Source: Prevotella sp. (GTDB taxonomy: Bacteria; Bacteroidota; Bacteroidia; Bacteroidales; Bacteroidaceae). Taken from it: DNA of 39,303 bases. Positions 9,375 through 18,146 of the stretch are shown here, piece by piece; positions within the stretch are counted from its first letter, which is position 1; each line of letters opens with the position of its first letter. The DNA lies in contig JAGAAJ010000093.1 in NCBI GenBank assembly GCA_017615355.1, positions 1 through 39,303 of the forward strand, in the 5' to 3' direction. The notes under the pieces are model-generated. The model was not told where the DNA came from. It did not search any database and worked only from the letters and a program-made list of their open reading frames with translations. Made by a program: the position numbers and the translations under genes.

Positions 9375-12188
9375 ATGAAAAAGTTTTTCGTAGCAGCATT
9401 ATTCCTGCTGATGGCCGTCACCACGATGATGGCACAGGAGGCTATGCCGCCCATCCCCGTTGACAAGGATGTGCGCATCGGCAAGCTCGACAACGGCCTG
9501 ACCTACTACATCCGCCACAACGAGTGGCCGGAGCATGTGGCCAACTTCTACATCGCACAGCGTGTGGGCTCCATCCAGGAGGAGGAGAGCCAGCGCGGAC
9601 TCGCTCACTTCCTTGAGCACATGGCCTTCAACGGCTCTGAGCACTTCAAGGGCAACGACCTCATCGAGTTCTGCCGCTCGCTGGGCGTGGAGTTCGGCAG
9701 CGACCTCAACGCCTACACCAGCATCGACCAGACCGTCTACCGTGTCTGCAACGTACCCACCACACGTCAGTCGGCCCTCGACTCATGTATGTTCATCCTC
9801 AAGGACTGGAGCAACGGTCTGCTCTTAGAGAAAGAGGAGATTGTGAAGGAGCGCGACGTGGTGCACAACGAGTACCGCTTGGGTGAAGGTCCCAACCAGC
9901 GTATGATTGAGCGCGCCCTGCCCAAGGTGTACCCCGGCTCGAAGTACGGCGTGCGTATGCCCATCGGTCTGATGAGCGTCATCGACAACTTCAAGCCGAA
10001 GGAGCTGAAGCAGTATTACCAGAAGTGGTATCGTCCTGACAACCAGGCCATCATCGTCGTTGGCGACATCGACGTCGACCACTTCGAGGCAAAGATCAAG
10101 GAGCTGTTCGGCGGCATCAAGGTCAGCCCGAAGGCTCCGAAGGTCATTCCCGAGGAGGTGCCCGACAACGAGGAGGCTATCTATGTCTTCGAGAAGGACA
10201 AGGAGCAGCAGATGAACCAGATTCTGCTTTTCATGAAGCACGACAACACCAAGCCTGAGGAGAAGAAGAACATGGACTATCTCATTGAGATGTACGTGAA
10301 GGCCGTGCTCTCGAACATGTTCAACGCCCGTCTGCAGGAGCTGACCAACGATCCCGACTGTCCCTTCCTGCAAGCCATGGGCGACGACGACGACTATCTG
10401 CTGTCCTCGACTAAGGGCGCCTTCCAGATGATGGGCGTTCCCAAGGAGGGTCGCGACATGGAGACGCTCACCGCTATGGTGCGCGAGGCACGCCGTGCTG
10501 CTGAGTTTGGCTTCACCGCCACCGAGTATGAGCGCGCCAAGGCCGACTACCTCAGCGCTTTGGAGAAGCAGTACACCAACCGCGCCAAGATTACCAACGA
10601 TCAGTTTGGCAATGACTACCGCGACAACTACCTCTCCAACGAGCCGATTCCCTCCATTGAGGATTTTTATCAGATCATGCAGGCCATCGCTCCCAGCATC
10701 CCCGTCGATGTCATCAATATGGCCCTGCCCGAGATGATTAGCAACACCGACAAGAACTTTGTCGTCATGGAATGGGCACGCGAGGCCGACGGCCTGACCT
10801 ATCCCACCGAGGAAGACATGAAGGCTGCTGTGGCCAAGGCCCGCGCCGAGGAGATTGCTGCATACGTGGACAATGTGAAGGACGAGCCCCTCATCAGCGA
10901 GATGCCTGAGAAGGGAAGCATTGTCAGCGAGACCACCGACAAGCTGTTCGGCTATAAGGAGCTGAAACTCAGCAACGGCGCTACCGTTATCCTCATGCCC
11001 ACCGACTACAAGGACGACGAGGTGCAGATGAAGGCTTGGGCCGACGGCGGCAAGGGCCTCTACGGTAGCAGCGACTTCTCCAACCTGAAGGTGTTTGACG
11101 AGGTCATCGGCATGAGCGGCCTCGGCAACTTCTCCAGCACAGAGCTGCAGAAGGCACTGGCAGGCAAGGTGGCCAACGCCGATCTCTCGCTGACTGAGCA
11201 GCGCCAGTATTGCACGGCACACTCCACACCGAAGGATATGGAGACGATGTTCCAGATGGTCTACCTCTACTTCACCCACGTCAACAAGGATGAGAAGCAG
11301 TTCCAGAACCTGATGACGCAGCTGGAGATGGCCCTGAAGAACAAGTCCCTGTCGCCCGATTTGGTTTATACCGACTCGCTTGCCGCTACGCTCTACGGCC
11401 ACAATCCCCGCTACAATAACATCGACATCACCGACCTGCCCAACGTCGACTACGACCGCATCCTCGAGATTGCCAAGGAGCGCTATCGCAACGCCGGCGT
11501 CTTCACCTTCGCCTTCGTGGGCAAGTTTGAGGAGGAGGCCATCCGTCCGCTCATCGTGCAGTACATCGCCTCGCTGCCTGCTACTGGCGAGAAGGCCGAC
11601 AAGCCAGTCGACGTGCAGACCATCGTCAAGGGCGAGGTGAAGAACCACTTCACTATGAAGAGCGAGAGCCCGAAGGCCATCGACGTGGAGATGTGGAGTG
11701 CCGAGGCACCCTTCAACCTCGACAACATCGTGAAGATCGACGCCGCTGGACAGCTCCTGCAGATGATTTATCTGAAGACCATCCGCGAGGACGAGAGTGC
11801 CGCCTACAGCTGTGGTGCCGCAGGCAACTTCAACCTGCGTGGCTCGAAGCCCTTGATGCTGCTGCAGGCCTACTGCCCGATGAATCCTGACAAAAACGAG
11901 ATTGCCCTGCGCCTCATCCGCGAGGGTATCGAGGGTGCTGCCAAGAGCATCGACCCCGAGCAGCTGCAGAAGGTGAAGGACTACATGCTGAAGCAGATTG
12001 ATTTGGATGCCAAGACCAACAGCTACTGGATGACCGTCATCGACCATTGGCGCACCTTCAAGCTGGACCGTCACAGCGACTACAAGAAGACCGTCGAGGC
12101 CTTGACGCCCGAGTCGCTCAGCCGCTTCATCCGTGAAAAGATGCTGGGCAGCGGCAACCACGTAGAGGTGGTCATGCTGCCTGAGTAA
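9375..12188 (+). CDS. Secreted M16 family zinc metallopeptidase
   Basis: This 937-residue protein has a Sec signal peptide (MKKFFVAALFLLMAVTTMMA, cleaved before QEAMPP), so it acts in the periplasm or beyond. The inverted zinc motif HxxEH is H78-F-L-E81-H82 in AHFLEHMAFNG; the third zinc ligand is probably Glu159, 77 residues further on, as in M16. The two-lobed layout, an active N-terminal half and an inactive C-terminal half repeating the fold, matches PqqL-like peptidases common in Bacteroidetes. The substrate cannot be read from the sequence. It follows tyrS closely, which probably reflects shared transcription rather than shared function. Confidence 0.92.
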   Translation: MKKFFVAALFLLMAVTTMMAQEAMPPIPVDKDVRIGKLDNGLTYYIRHNEWPEHVANFYIAQRVGSIQEEESQRGLAHFLEHMAFNGSEHFKGNDLIEFCRSLGVEFGSDLNAYTSIDQTVYRVCNVPTTRQSALDSCMFILKDWSNGLLLEKEEIVKERDVVHNEYRLGEGPNQRMIERALPKVYPGSKYGVRMPIGLMSVIDNFKPKELKQYYQKWYRPDNQAIIVVGDIDVDHFEAKIKELFGGIKVSPKAPKVIPEEVPDNEEAIYVFEKDKEQQMNQILLFMKHDNTKPEEKKNMDYLIEMYVKAVLSNMFNARLQELTNDPDCPFLQAMGDDDDYLLSSTKGAFQMMGVPKEGRDMETLTAMVREARRAAEFGFTATEYERAKADYLSALEKQYTNRAKITNDQFGNDYRDNYLSNEPIPSIEDFYQIMQAIAPSIPVDVINMALPEMISNTDKNFVVMEWAREADGLTYPTEEDMKAAVAKARAEEIAAYVDNVKDEPLISEMPEKGSIVSETTDKLFGYKELKLSNGATVILMPTDYKDDEVQMKAWADGGKGLYGSSDFSNLKVFDEVIGMSGLGNFSSTELQKALAGKVANADLSLTEQRQYCTAHSTPKDMETMFQMVYLYFTHVNKDEKQFQNLMTQLEMALKNKSLSPDLVYTDSLAATLYGHNPRYNNIDITDLPNVDYDRILEIAKERYRNAGVFTFAFVGKFEEEAIRPLIVQYIASLPATGEKADKPVDVQTIVKGEVKNHFTMKSESPKAIDVEMWSAEAPFNLDNIVKIDAAGQLLQMIYLKTIREDESAAYSCGAAGNFNLRGSKPLMLLQAYCPMNPDKNEIALRLIREGIEGAAKSIDPEQLQKVKDYMLKQIDLDAKTNSYWMTVIDHWRTFKLDRHSDYKKTVEALTPESLSRFIREKMLGSGNHVEVVMLPE

Positions 12189-12199
12189 TATTGAGTGAA

Positions 12200-12338
12200 T
12201 TTTCTGAGGAGGCTCCGCAGATTTTTCCCAAGCCTAGGGAATTTTCTGAGGAGCCTCCTAATTTTTGTCCCAAGCCTTGGGATTTTTGTCCCAGGCCTTG
12301 GGACTTTTTTCCCAGGCCTTGGGATTTTTCTGGGAAAT
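12200..12338. repeat. Array of 21-bp repeats with palindromic cores between convergent genes
   Basis: A 13-bp core of the form CCCAAGCCTTGGG or CCCAGGCCTTGGG starts at 12227, 12269, 12290 and 12311, all multiples of 21 bp apart. The slots at 12206 and 12248 hold a different core (GAGGAGGCTCC, GAGGAGCCTCC). Each core is separated by a T-rich run (TTTTTG or TTTTTT), and a last degenerate unit runs into the end of the GH92 gene. Each palindrome followed by a T-run resembles a small terminator. Since 21 is seven codons, open frames with heptapeptide repeats appear on both strands and should not be read as proteins. Confidence 0.88.
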
Positions 12339-15300
12339 TTAGAAAGAAGAGGGAAGGGCAAGCTCACCGCCCCGTAGCAGGTCGTCGTGCATAAGGATGG
12401 GTTTGTCGAGCAACCGACCGTTGAGGCGATACTGATTGTCAGTTGATTGCCGGATGATAAAGGGCTTGCGGCCAGGCTGGTTGAGGGTGACCTGCTGGAA
12501 TTGTGCACCGCCCAACACATACTGTGGCGTGCCCGGACAGACGGGGTAGAAGCCTAAGTTTGCGAAGACCTGCCACGCCGACATCTGGCCCGCATCGTCA
12601 TTGCCGCTGAGGCCGCCCGCTGTGTCGTTGTACTCGGTTTGCAGGATGTGTGTCACCTGCTGGCGTGTCTTCTCAGGCTGTCCGGCCAAGGAATAGATCC
12701 ACGCTATCTGATGACAAGGCTCGTTGCCGTGCCAGTAGCGGCCCTCGCTGAACATCGAGTCGAGGCGTGCCACAAAGGCTTCGCGCCCACCCATCAATGT
12801 GATCAGTCCGTCAATATTCTGCGGCACGTACCACGTATAGTGGCACACAGCACCCTCGGTAATAAAGGGCTGACGGCTGGTGAGGTCGGTGTTGTTGAGC
12901 CAAAGCCCCCCTTCAATTCCCCCAAATGGGGAAAACTTTTTCTTCTCTTTGGGCGCAAAACGCCCATCGGCCCAGCCGGTCTTGGGGTTGATGACGTTGC
13001 GCCAATTCTCGCTCCGCCGCATCAGCTCCTTGTAATCCTCCTCCAAAGAAAAGTCACTAAACACTAAACTCTTATCACTCAACAGTGCATTGGCCAACTG
13101 CGCTACGCAGAAGTCATCATACGCATATTCTAATGTACGCGAGGTCTGTTCTTGCTGATGAAAGGCTTCTTTGACGGAATCCTCCAGGGGTATGTAGCCG
13201 TATTTGAGATAAGAGTCGAGGGCGCGGCGACCCATCCCGTTTTGATATTCCTCGATGGAATGGGGCTTTTTGAATGCATTCTGGCGTAAGAAGCGATAGG
13301 CCGTAGTCGCGTCGAAGTCTCGGATGCCCTTCACGTAGGCATCGGCAAGGACGGACGCAGCGTGGTCGCCGATCATCGCCGCCGTGTAGCTGTTCCAGCA
13401 GGGGAAGATAGGCATCCAGCCGCCTTCCTGCGCCATTCCCACCAGCGACTGCATCATCTCTGCGCTCTCCTTGGGCGCGATGATGCAGAGCAGCGGGTGC
13501 AACGCACGGTAGGTGTCCCAAAGGGAGAAATCGCCGTAGCGGACGGCCCCCTCCTGATTCTCGGGAACTATTCTCTCTCCCTCGGGGGGAAGAGGGGAGC
13601 TAAATTTCGGATAGCTGCCGTCGCAGTCGCTCATCTCACGGGGCAGGAAGGAGGCGCGGTAGAGGGCACCATAGAATTGGTTGACGCGCGCCGTATCGGG
13701 GTCGACGATGTCGATGGTGTGCAGACGCTGCGTCCACAGGTCTAGGCACCGTTGCTCCATCTGCTCAAAGCAGAGGTTGGCGGTCTCGGCCTGCAGATTT
13801 CGCTCTGCGCCCTCTTGGCTGGTGAACGATGTGCCCATGCGAAACACGATGGAATGGCCTTTTTTTGCATCAAACGTCAGGCTGACGGTCTGTCCTTTCT
13901 CTTCCCAAGCGACGGGAGCCTCTTCGTAGCGCAGCACGAAATGACCGCTGAAGCCTGCAGGCTCGCCCCAACCCTGATAGATGCGGTGCACAGGGTTGTA
14001 GCCGTAGGCCTCGTGCTGCTCGCCGTCGATGCTGACGCGGCCTTCCTGCTCGTCGCTGTTTGCCTCAACGGCGATGGTGATAGGCCCGTCTTTGAGGGGA
14101 GTGACACGAAGCATCGCAGTATGGCTGAGGCCCGTCAGCTCCAAGCGCACCTGTTCTTCAGGAAGGGTGACGGCGTAGTAATGAGGGTGGGAGGTCTCCT
14201 CAGAGTGGGAGAAGGTGGTGGAATAAGCCTCATAAGCCCCATGAGACCTATTAGCCCCATGAACCTTTACCGTAAACGACCCGTAGTCCTGCGTACAGCC
14301 GCCGACGAGCCAATGGCTGGCGCGGATGCCTTGGAAGAGGGTGTCCTGAGCGTAGTAGGGCGCCACGCATTTCTGTTCGGTGCCACGTGTCTGCGGCGTC
14401 CAGAAGGTCTGGCCGTTGGGCACCAGGACAGCGGGTAGCGTCTGTCCGTGCTCCTCGCTGCCCTTTCCGAAGAGGCCTGCGGAAAGCGTGTTCGCAGGGG
14501 CCGTTCCCACCATCGTGTTCAGCGCCGTCAGTTGCCGCTGATGCTCCAGGTCATGGATGCGTCGCGCCATCGCGGCCTTTACCTCTGTCCAACTATAGAG
14601 GGGTGAGAGGATTCCTGCTGACGCGCCTACCCGTAGCCTTTGAGGGGTGAGAGGTGAGAGATTTCCTTTTAGGCGGCAGGGTTTCTCGTTATGCAGGAAA
14701 AGCACAAGGATGGAGTCATTTCTCTCACCCCTAAAAAACACCATCTGCAGGTTGGCAGCCATTGGCACGATGTCCTCCATGTTTGCGCTGGGCAGTTGCA
14801 GTTGTAAGAGTGTGAGCAGGCGGAAGAGTGCCGTATCATGGCCGAAACGCAAAGAAGCGCCGCGACCGCCAGAGGCAATCATGCTGTCGGCCTCCGCCAC
14901 AATGTTCTGCCACAAGGCGATGCTCGAGCGTGCCGCGATGCCGTCATTGACGATGGTGTCGCCGTTGATGAGGGTCATCCGCTCGTTGTTCGCATCGTGT
15001 ACGGCCTGCATCTCCTCAGGCGAAAAACAGTCCCAGAGGCTGATGTCGAGGGGGATGTCCTGCATATCGCTGGCAATGGTGTGCAGCTCGCTGAGCAGTT
15101 TGAGGGCATCGGCAGGGCTGATGGCGGCAGGGTCCTTGAACAGCGCCGCGAGAAAGCGGTCGGTGCTGATATCGGGCTGTCGCTGGCTGCGGGCAGAGAG
15201 CATCTTCAGCTCTGGCGACTCATAATTGATATAGGCCATATCCTCGGGACGAGTCTCGATGGTAAAAGAGGAACGAGGAGAGAGGGGAGAGAATGAGTTC

Positions 15301-15794
15301 AGCTGCTCGCAGAAGGCGAGCATTGAGGCGCGGCAGCGGGGCGACGTGCTCGAACGTGCCAGTATTCTTGTGTCGTCAGGAAAACTGTCGACCGCGCTGG
15401 AGGCAAACACCTCGGGATACCGCAGCACCATGCGACGGGCGATGCCGCGATGCTGCGTGGCACCCAAGGGCGTCAGGGCTCCGGCATGGCCGAGGGCGTT
15501 GGCGCAAATCTTCTTCAGCCGGCTACGCACGCTCTTGCCAAAAGAGGTGAGCTTGCCCTTGTCCACAAACCACGCCATCACCCACGTATAGCGCTCCTCC
15601 GAGGGCAGCCAGCGCGAGCCGTGACGGCCATAGTGCGAGATATAGAAAGGTGTGTAGCCCTCAGGGCAGATGCGCTCCGACTCTGTGAAGGGATAGGCAT
15701 AGTAGATGCCGGCGGTTCGCTCGGGCGTAAATGTCTGTGCGCCGATGTTCAAGGAGAAGGTCAGCAGGAGGGCAAAGAGGCTTGTCTTTATCAT
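12339..15794 (-). CDS. Secreted histidine acid phosphatase - GH92 alpha-mannosidase fusion
   Basis: This 1151-residue protein has a signal peptide (MIKTSLFALLLTFSLNIGA). The N-terminal domain (about 22-420) is a histidine acid phosphatase of the phytase/MINPP type: the RHGxR motif is R57-H58-G59-S60-R61, and the acid motif HD lies in FGHDTALF near residue 319. The C-terminal domain (about 420-1151) is GH92, with SLWDTYRALHPL, MIGDHAASVLADAYVKG, WHGNEPCHQIAWIY and the catalytic-base region GLSGNDDAGQMSAWQVF. The catalytic-acid stretch reads EGAVCHYTW where many GH92 enzymes have EGNAWQYTW. The start is the ATG at 15794, because an upstream in-frame TTG falls inside the promoter. GH92 enzymes cut alpha-mannosides; the phosphatase may remove phosphate from phosphomannan or phytate-like substrates. 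Several in-frame low-complexity inserts are present. Confidence 0.87.
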   Translation of the reverse strand: MIKTSLFALLLTFSLNIGAQTFTPERTAGIYYAYPFTESERICPEGYTPFYISHYGRHGSRWLPSEERYTWVMAWFVDKGKLTSFGKSVRSRLKKICANALGHAGALTPLGATQHRGIARRMVLRYPEVFASSAVDSFPDDTRILARSSTSPRCRASMLAFCEQLNSFSPLSPRSSFTIETRPEDMAYINYESPELKMLSARSQRQPDISTDRFLAALFKDPAAISPADALKLLSELHTIASDMQDIPLDISLWDCFSPEEMQAVHDANNERMTLINGDTIVNDGIAARSSIALWQNIVAEADSMIASGGRGASLRFGHDTALFRLLTLLQLQLPSANMEDIVPMAANLQMVFFRGERNDSILVLFLHNEKPCRLKGNLSPLTPQRLRVGASAGILSPLYSWTEVKAAMARRIHDLEHQRQLTALNTMVGTAPANTLSAGLFGKGSEEHGQTLPAVLVPNGQTFWTPQTRGTEQKCVAPYYAQDTLFQGIRASHWLVGGCTQDYGSFTVKVHGANRSHGAYEAYSTTFSHSEETSHPHYYAVTLPEEQVRLELTGLSHTAMLRVTPLKDGPITIAVEANSDEQEGRVSIDGEQHEAYGYNPVHRIYQGWGEPAGFSGHFVLRYEEAPVAWEEKGQTVSLTFDAKKGHSIVFRMGTSFTSQEGAERNLQAETANLCFEQMEQRCLDLWTQRLHTIDIVDPDTARVNQFYGALYRASFLPREMSDCDGSYPKFSSPLPPEGERIVPENQEGAVRYGDFSLWDTYRALHPLLCIIAPKESAEMMQSLVGMAQEGGWMPIFPCWNSYTAAMIGDHAASVLADAYVKGIRDFDATTAYRFLRQNAFKKPHSIEEYQNGMGRRALDSYLKYGYIPLEDSVKEAFHQQEQTSRTLEYAYDDFCVAQLANALLSDKSLVFSDFSLEEDYKELMRRSENWRNVINPKTGWADGRFAPKEKKKFSPFGGIEGGLWLNNTDLTSRQPFITEGAVCHYTWYVPQNIDGLITLMGGREAFVARLDSMFSEGRYWHGNEPCHQIAWIYSLAGQPEKTRQQVTHILQTEYNDTAGGLSGNDDAGQMSAWQVFANLGFYPVCPGTPQYVLGGAQFQQVTLNQPGRKPFIIRQSTDNQYRLNGRLLDKPILMHDDLLRGGELALPSSF

Positions 15795-15811
15795 GGTTAG
15801 TTCATTTTTGT

Positions 15812-15820
15812 GCAAATTTA
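15812..15820 (-). promoter_or_regulatory. Promoter -7 element of the phosphatase-GH92 gene
   Basis: On the minus strand TAAATTTGC fits TAnnTTTG. It sits 17 bp upstream of the ATG at 15794, which implies a very short leader and excludes the upstream TTG as start codon. Confidence 0.6.
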
Positions 15821-15904
15821 CAAAATATTTCCTGAACGCGATGCTGCAGACAAAAAAAATCTCACTTAGTTTTGGAAAAACTAATGTTTATGGAAAAAAA
15901 GTTG

Positions 15905-15913
15905 TACCTTTGC
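15905..15913 (+). promoter_or_regulatory. Promoter -7 element of the aldo-keto reductase gene
   Basis: TACCTTTGC matches the Bacteroidetes -7 element and lies 24 bp before the ATG at 15938. It sits inside a longer open frame that begins at 15872, which argues that translation starts at 15938. No TTTG stands at the right -33 spacing. Confidence 0.7.
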
Positions 15914-15937
15914 CGCGTCAATCACAAAGAGAAGAAT

Positions 15938-16915
15938 ATGGAGCATTACACCGCCAATACTTCGCGCTACGACAGCGGGATGCAGTACAATAGATGCGGC
16001 ACGAGCGGCGTGCTGCTGCCCAAGGTGTCGCTGGGCTTCTGGCACAACTTCGGCAGCGTCGACCCCTACGAGCGCTCACGCGAGATCACCCGCTATGCCC
16101 TCGATCACGGCGTGGTGCATTGGGACTTGGCCAACAACTACGGCCCTGCCTACGGCTCGGCTGAGGAGACGATGGGCCGACTGATGGACGACGACTTCCG
16201 TCCCTACCGCGACGAGCTGTTCATCGCCACAAAGGCGGGCTACGACATGTGGCCTGGCCCCTATGGCAACTGGGGTTCGCGCAAGTATCTCATCAGCTCG
16301 CTCGACCAGTCGCTCCGCCGTATGCACCTCGACTACGTAGACCTCTTCTACTCGCACCGCTACGACCCTGAGACGCCGCTCGAAGAGACGCTGCAGGCAC
16401 TCGTCGACATCGTCCGTGCCGGCAAGGCCCTCTATGTGGGCATCAGCCGCTGGCCGTTGGAGGCCACGCGCTTCGCCTACGACTATCTGCGCCAGCGCGA
16501 CGTGCCCCTGCTCATCTATCAGGGCAAGCTGAATATGCTCGACCGGGAACCGATGGAATCGGGCATTTTGGACTTCTGCGCAGAAAAAGGCATGGGCTTC
16601 ATCTCGTTCTCGCCCTTGGCACAGGGACTGCTCACCGACCGCTATCTCTCCTTAGACAGTTCTCGTGGAAGTTCTCGAGGATTTGCAATCCCCGAGGGCA
16701 GCCGCATGTCGAAGGGAAAATTCCTCAAGGAGTCGATGCTCACGCCCGAGCTGCTTACTCAGCTGCGCCAATGGAACGACGAGGCCACAGCCCAAGGGCA
16801 GACACTCGCCGAGCACGCCCTCCGCTGGATCCTCCAGCAGCGCGGCGTCACCAGCGTCCTCGTAGGTGCCAGCTCGACTGGACAACTGGAAAAGAACCTC
16901 AAGGCAGTTATATAA
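15938..16915 (+). CDS. Aldo-keto reductase, YghZ / L-glyceraldehyde 3-phosphate reductase type
   Basis: This 325-residue NADPH-dependent oxidoreductase carries the AKR catalytic tetrad: Asp63 and Tyr68 in DLANNYGPAYGS, Lys99 in TKAGYDMWPGPYG, and His140 in YSHRYDPE. The sequence closely follows E. coli YghZ, which reduces L-glyceraldehyde 3-phosphate and methylglyoxal-type aldehydes. It stops right after LEKNLKAV, roughly 35 residues before the usual YghZ C-terminus, and no matching codons are visible in other frames downstream. The missing tail lies after the last barrel strand, so the fold may survive. The pyridoxamine kinase gene follows after 56 bp. Confidence 0.9.
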   Translation: MEHYTANTSRYDSGMQYNRCGTSGVLLPKVSLGFWHNFGSVDPYERSREITRYALDHGVVHWDLANNYGPAYGSAEETMGRLMDDDFRPYRDELFIATKAGYDMWPGPYGNWGSRKYLISSLDQSLRRMHLDYVDLFYSHRYDPETPLEETLQALVDIVRAGKALYVGISRWPLEATRFAYDYLRQRDVPLLIYQGKLNMLDREPMESGILDFCAEKGMGFISFSPLAQGLLTDRYLSLDSSRGSSRGFAIPEGSRMSKGKFLKESMLTPELLTQLRQWNDEATAQGQTLAEHALRWILQQRGVTSVLVGASSTGQLEKNLKAVI

Positions 16916-16971
16916 AAGACAATCTGAACAACCAAAACAACAGTTGTCCAAGTTGTCTTCAAAAAGAAACA

Positions 16972-17787
16972 ATGAAGCAGATACTCCTCATCAACGATAT
17001 TGCCGGCTACGGCAAGGTAGGTATGGCGGCCATGCTGCCCGTGCTGTCGTATATGGGCATACCGGCGTTCTGCCTGCCTACGGCGCTGGTGTCCAACACA
17101 CTGAACTACGGCGAGTTCACCCAGATGGACACGACGAACTACATGCGCGAGACATTCCCCATCTGGAAGCACCTGGGGTTCCACTTCGACGCCATCTCCA
17201 CAGGCCTGATGTTCAGTCGCGAGCAGGCCGAGTTGGTGGAGGCCTACTGCCGCGAGCAGGCCGCAGAGGGCTGCACCATCTTCGTCGACCCCGTGATGGG
17301 CGACGGCGGCGAACTCTACAACGGCATCGACCAGCGGCAGGTGGAGCTGATGCGCCGCATGGTCAGCGTGGCCCATCTGGCAAAACCCAACTACACCGAG
17401 GCCTGCTTCCTCGCCGGCGTGCCATGCAGCAAGAGCGGCATCACCGTCGACGTGGCCCGGCGCCTTCTCGACAGCATCCTGCTGCTGGGTGCCCGCTCCG
17501 TCATCATCACCAGCTGCATCATCGACGGCAAGAACCAGGTGTGCGGCTACGATGCCGACCAGCAGGAGTATTTCTTCCACGAGTATGAGGAGATTCCTGG
17601 ACAGTTCCACGGCACGGGCGACATCTTCTCGGCTGTGCTCATCGGCAGCCTCCTCGGTCAGCAGCTGCCCCTGCCGCAGGCCACGCGCCGAGCAATGGAC
17701 GTGGTGAGCCAGATGATCGACCGCAACCGCGACGTCACCGACCACAACTGCGGCATCTTCATCGAACGTTGCTTAGATATATTATAA
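16972..17787 (+). CDS. pdxY: Pyridoxamine/pyridoxal kinase
   Basis: This 271-residue ribokinase-fold enzyme phosphorylates pyridoxal or pyridoxamine in vitamin B6 salvage. The N-terminus ILLINDIAGYGKVGMAAMLP is the typical substrate-binding start, FVDPVMGDGG is the central phosphate/Mg loop, and FHGTGDIFSAVLIG near residue 214 holds the catalytic GTGD. An open frame extends 200 bp upstream into the previous gene, but ATG 16972 matches the family N-terminus. rbfA begins 1 bp after its stop, so the two are translationally coupled. The symbol could equally be pdxK; family assignment is firm, naming is not. Confidence 0.88.
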   Translation: MKQILLINDIAGYGKVGMAAMLPVLSYMGIPAFCLPTALVSNTLNYGEFTQMDTTNYMRETFPIWKHLGFHFDAISTGLMFSREQAELVEAYCREQAAEGCTIFVDPVMGDGGELYNGIDQRQVELMRRMVSVAHLAKPNYTEACFLAGVPCSKSGITVDVARRLLDSILLLGARSVIITSCIIDGKNQVCGYDADQQEYFFHEYEEIPGQFHGTGDIFSAVLIGSLLGQQLPLPQATRRAMDVVSQMIDRNRDVTDHNCGIFIERCLDIL

Positions 17788-17788
17788 T

Positions 17789-18124
17789 ATGCAAGAGACA
17801 AGACAGAACAAAATCGCAAGGCTGTTGCAGAAAGAGCTCAGCCAGATATTCCAGGAACAGACACGCTCCATGCACGGCGTGATGGTCAGCGTGACACAGG
17901 TGCGCATCAGTCCCGACCTCGGCGTCTGCACAGCCCACCTCAGCATCTTCCCCTCGGAGAAGGGCGAGGAGCTGCTGGCCAACATCAACCGCAGCAATGC
18001 CCAGATACGCTACACCCTGGGCCAGCGCGTGCGTCATCAGCTGCGCATCATCCCCGAGCTGCGCTTCTTCATTGACGACTCGCTCGACTACATCGACCAC
18101 ATCGACGAACTGCTGAAGAAGTAA
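17789..18124 (+). CDS. rbfA: Ribosome-binding factor A
   Basis: This 111-residue KH-fold protein binds the immature 30S subunit and is needed for 16S rRNA 5'-end maturation and cold adaptation. The N-terminus KIARLLQKELSQIFQ, the central VSVTQVRISPDLGVCTAHLSIF and the C-terminal LRIIPELRFFIDDSLDYIDHIDELL follow the family closely. It starts 1 bp after the pyridoxamine kinase stop and ends 22 bp before the permease gene. In many bacteria rbfA follows infB; here it is about 12 kb away in a different operon. Confidence 0.95.
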   Translation: MQETRQNKIARLLQKELSQIFQEQTRSMHGVMVSVTQVRISPDLGVCTAHLSIFPSEKGEELLANINRSNAQIRYTLGQRVRHQLRIIPELRFFIDDSLDYIDHIDELLKK

Positions 18125-18146
18125 TAAAGCACAATTAAGGATAACA

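Noticed and set aside
9825-12161. A 778-codon open frame antisense to the M16 peptidase gene
   Set aside because: The plus-strand protein has a signal peptide and intact catalytic motif. The antisense frame is Val/Leu/Gly/His-rich with no recognisable domain, a typical shadow of a G+C-rich gene.
12191-12394. Small open frames with heptapeptide repeats over the 21-bp array
   Set aside because: A 21-bp repeat without stops is open in all frames on both strands. There is no promoter, no conserved start, and the frames overlap the end of the GH92 gene.
15872-15937. A longer start for the aldo-keto reductase at 15872
   Set aside because: The extra 22 codons span a consensus -7 element, so the transcript probably begins after them; family similarity also starts after 15938.
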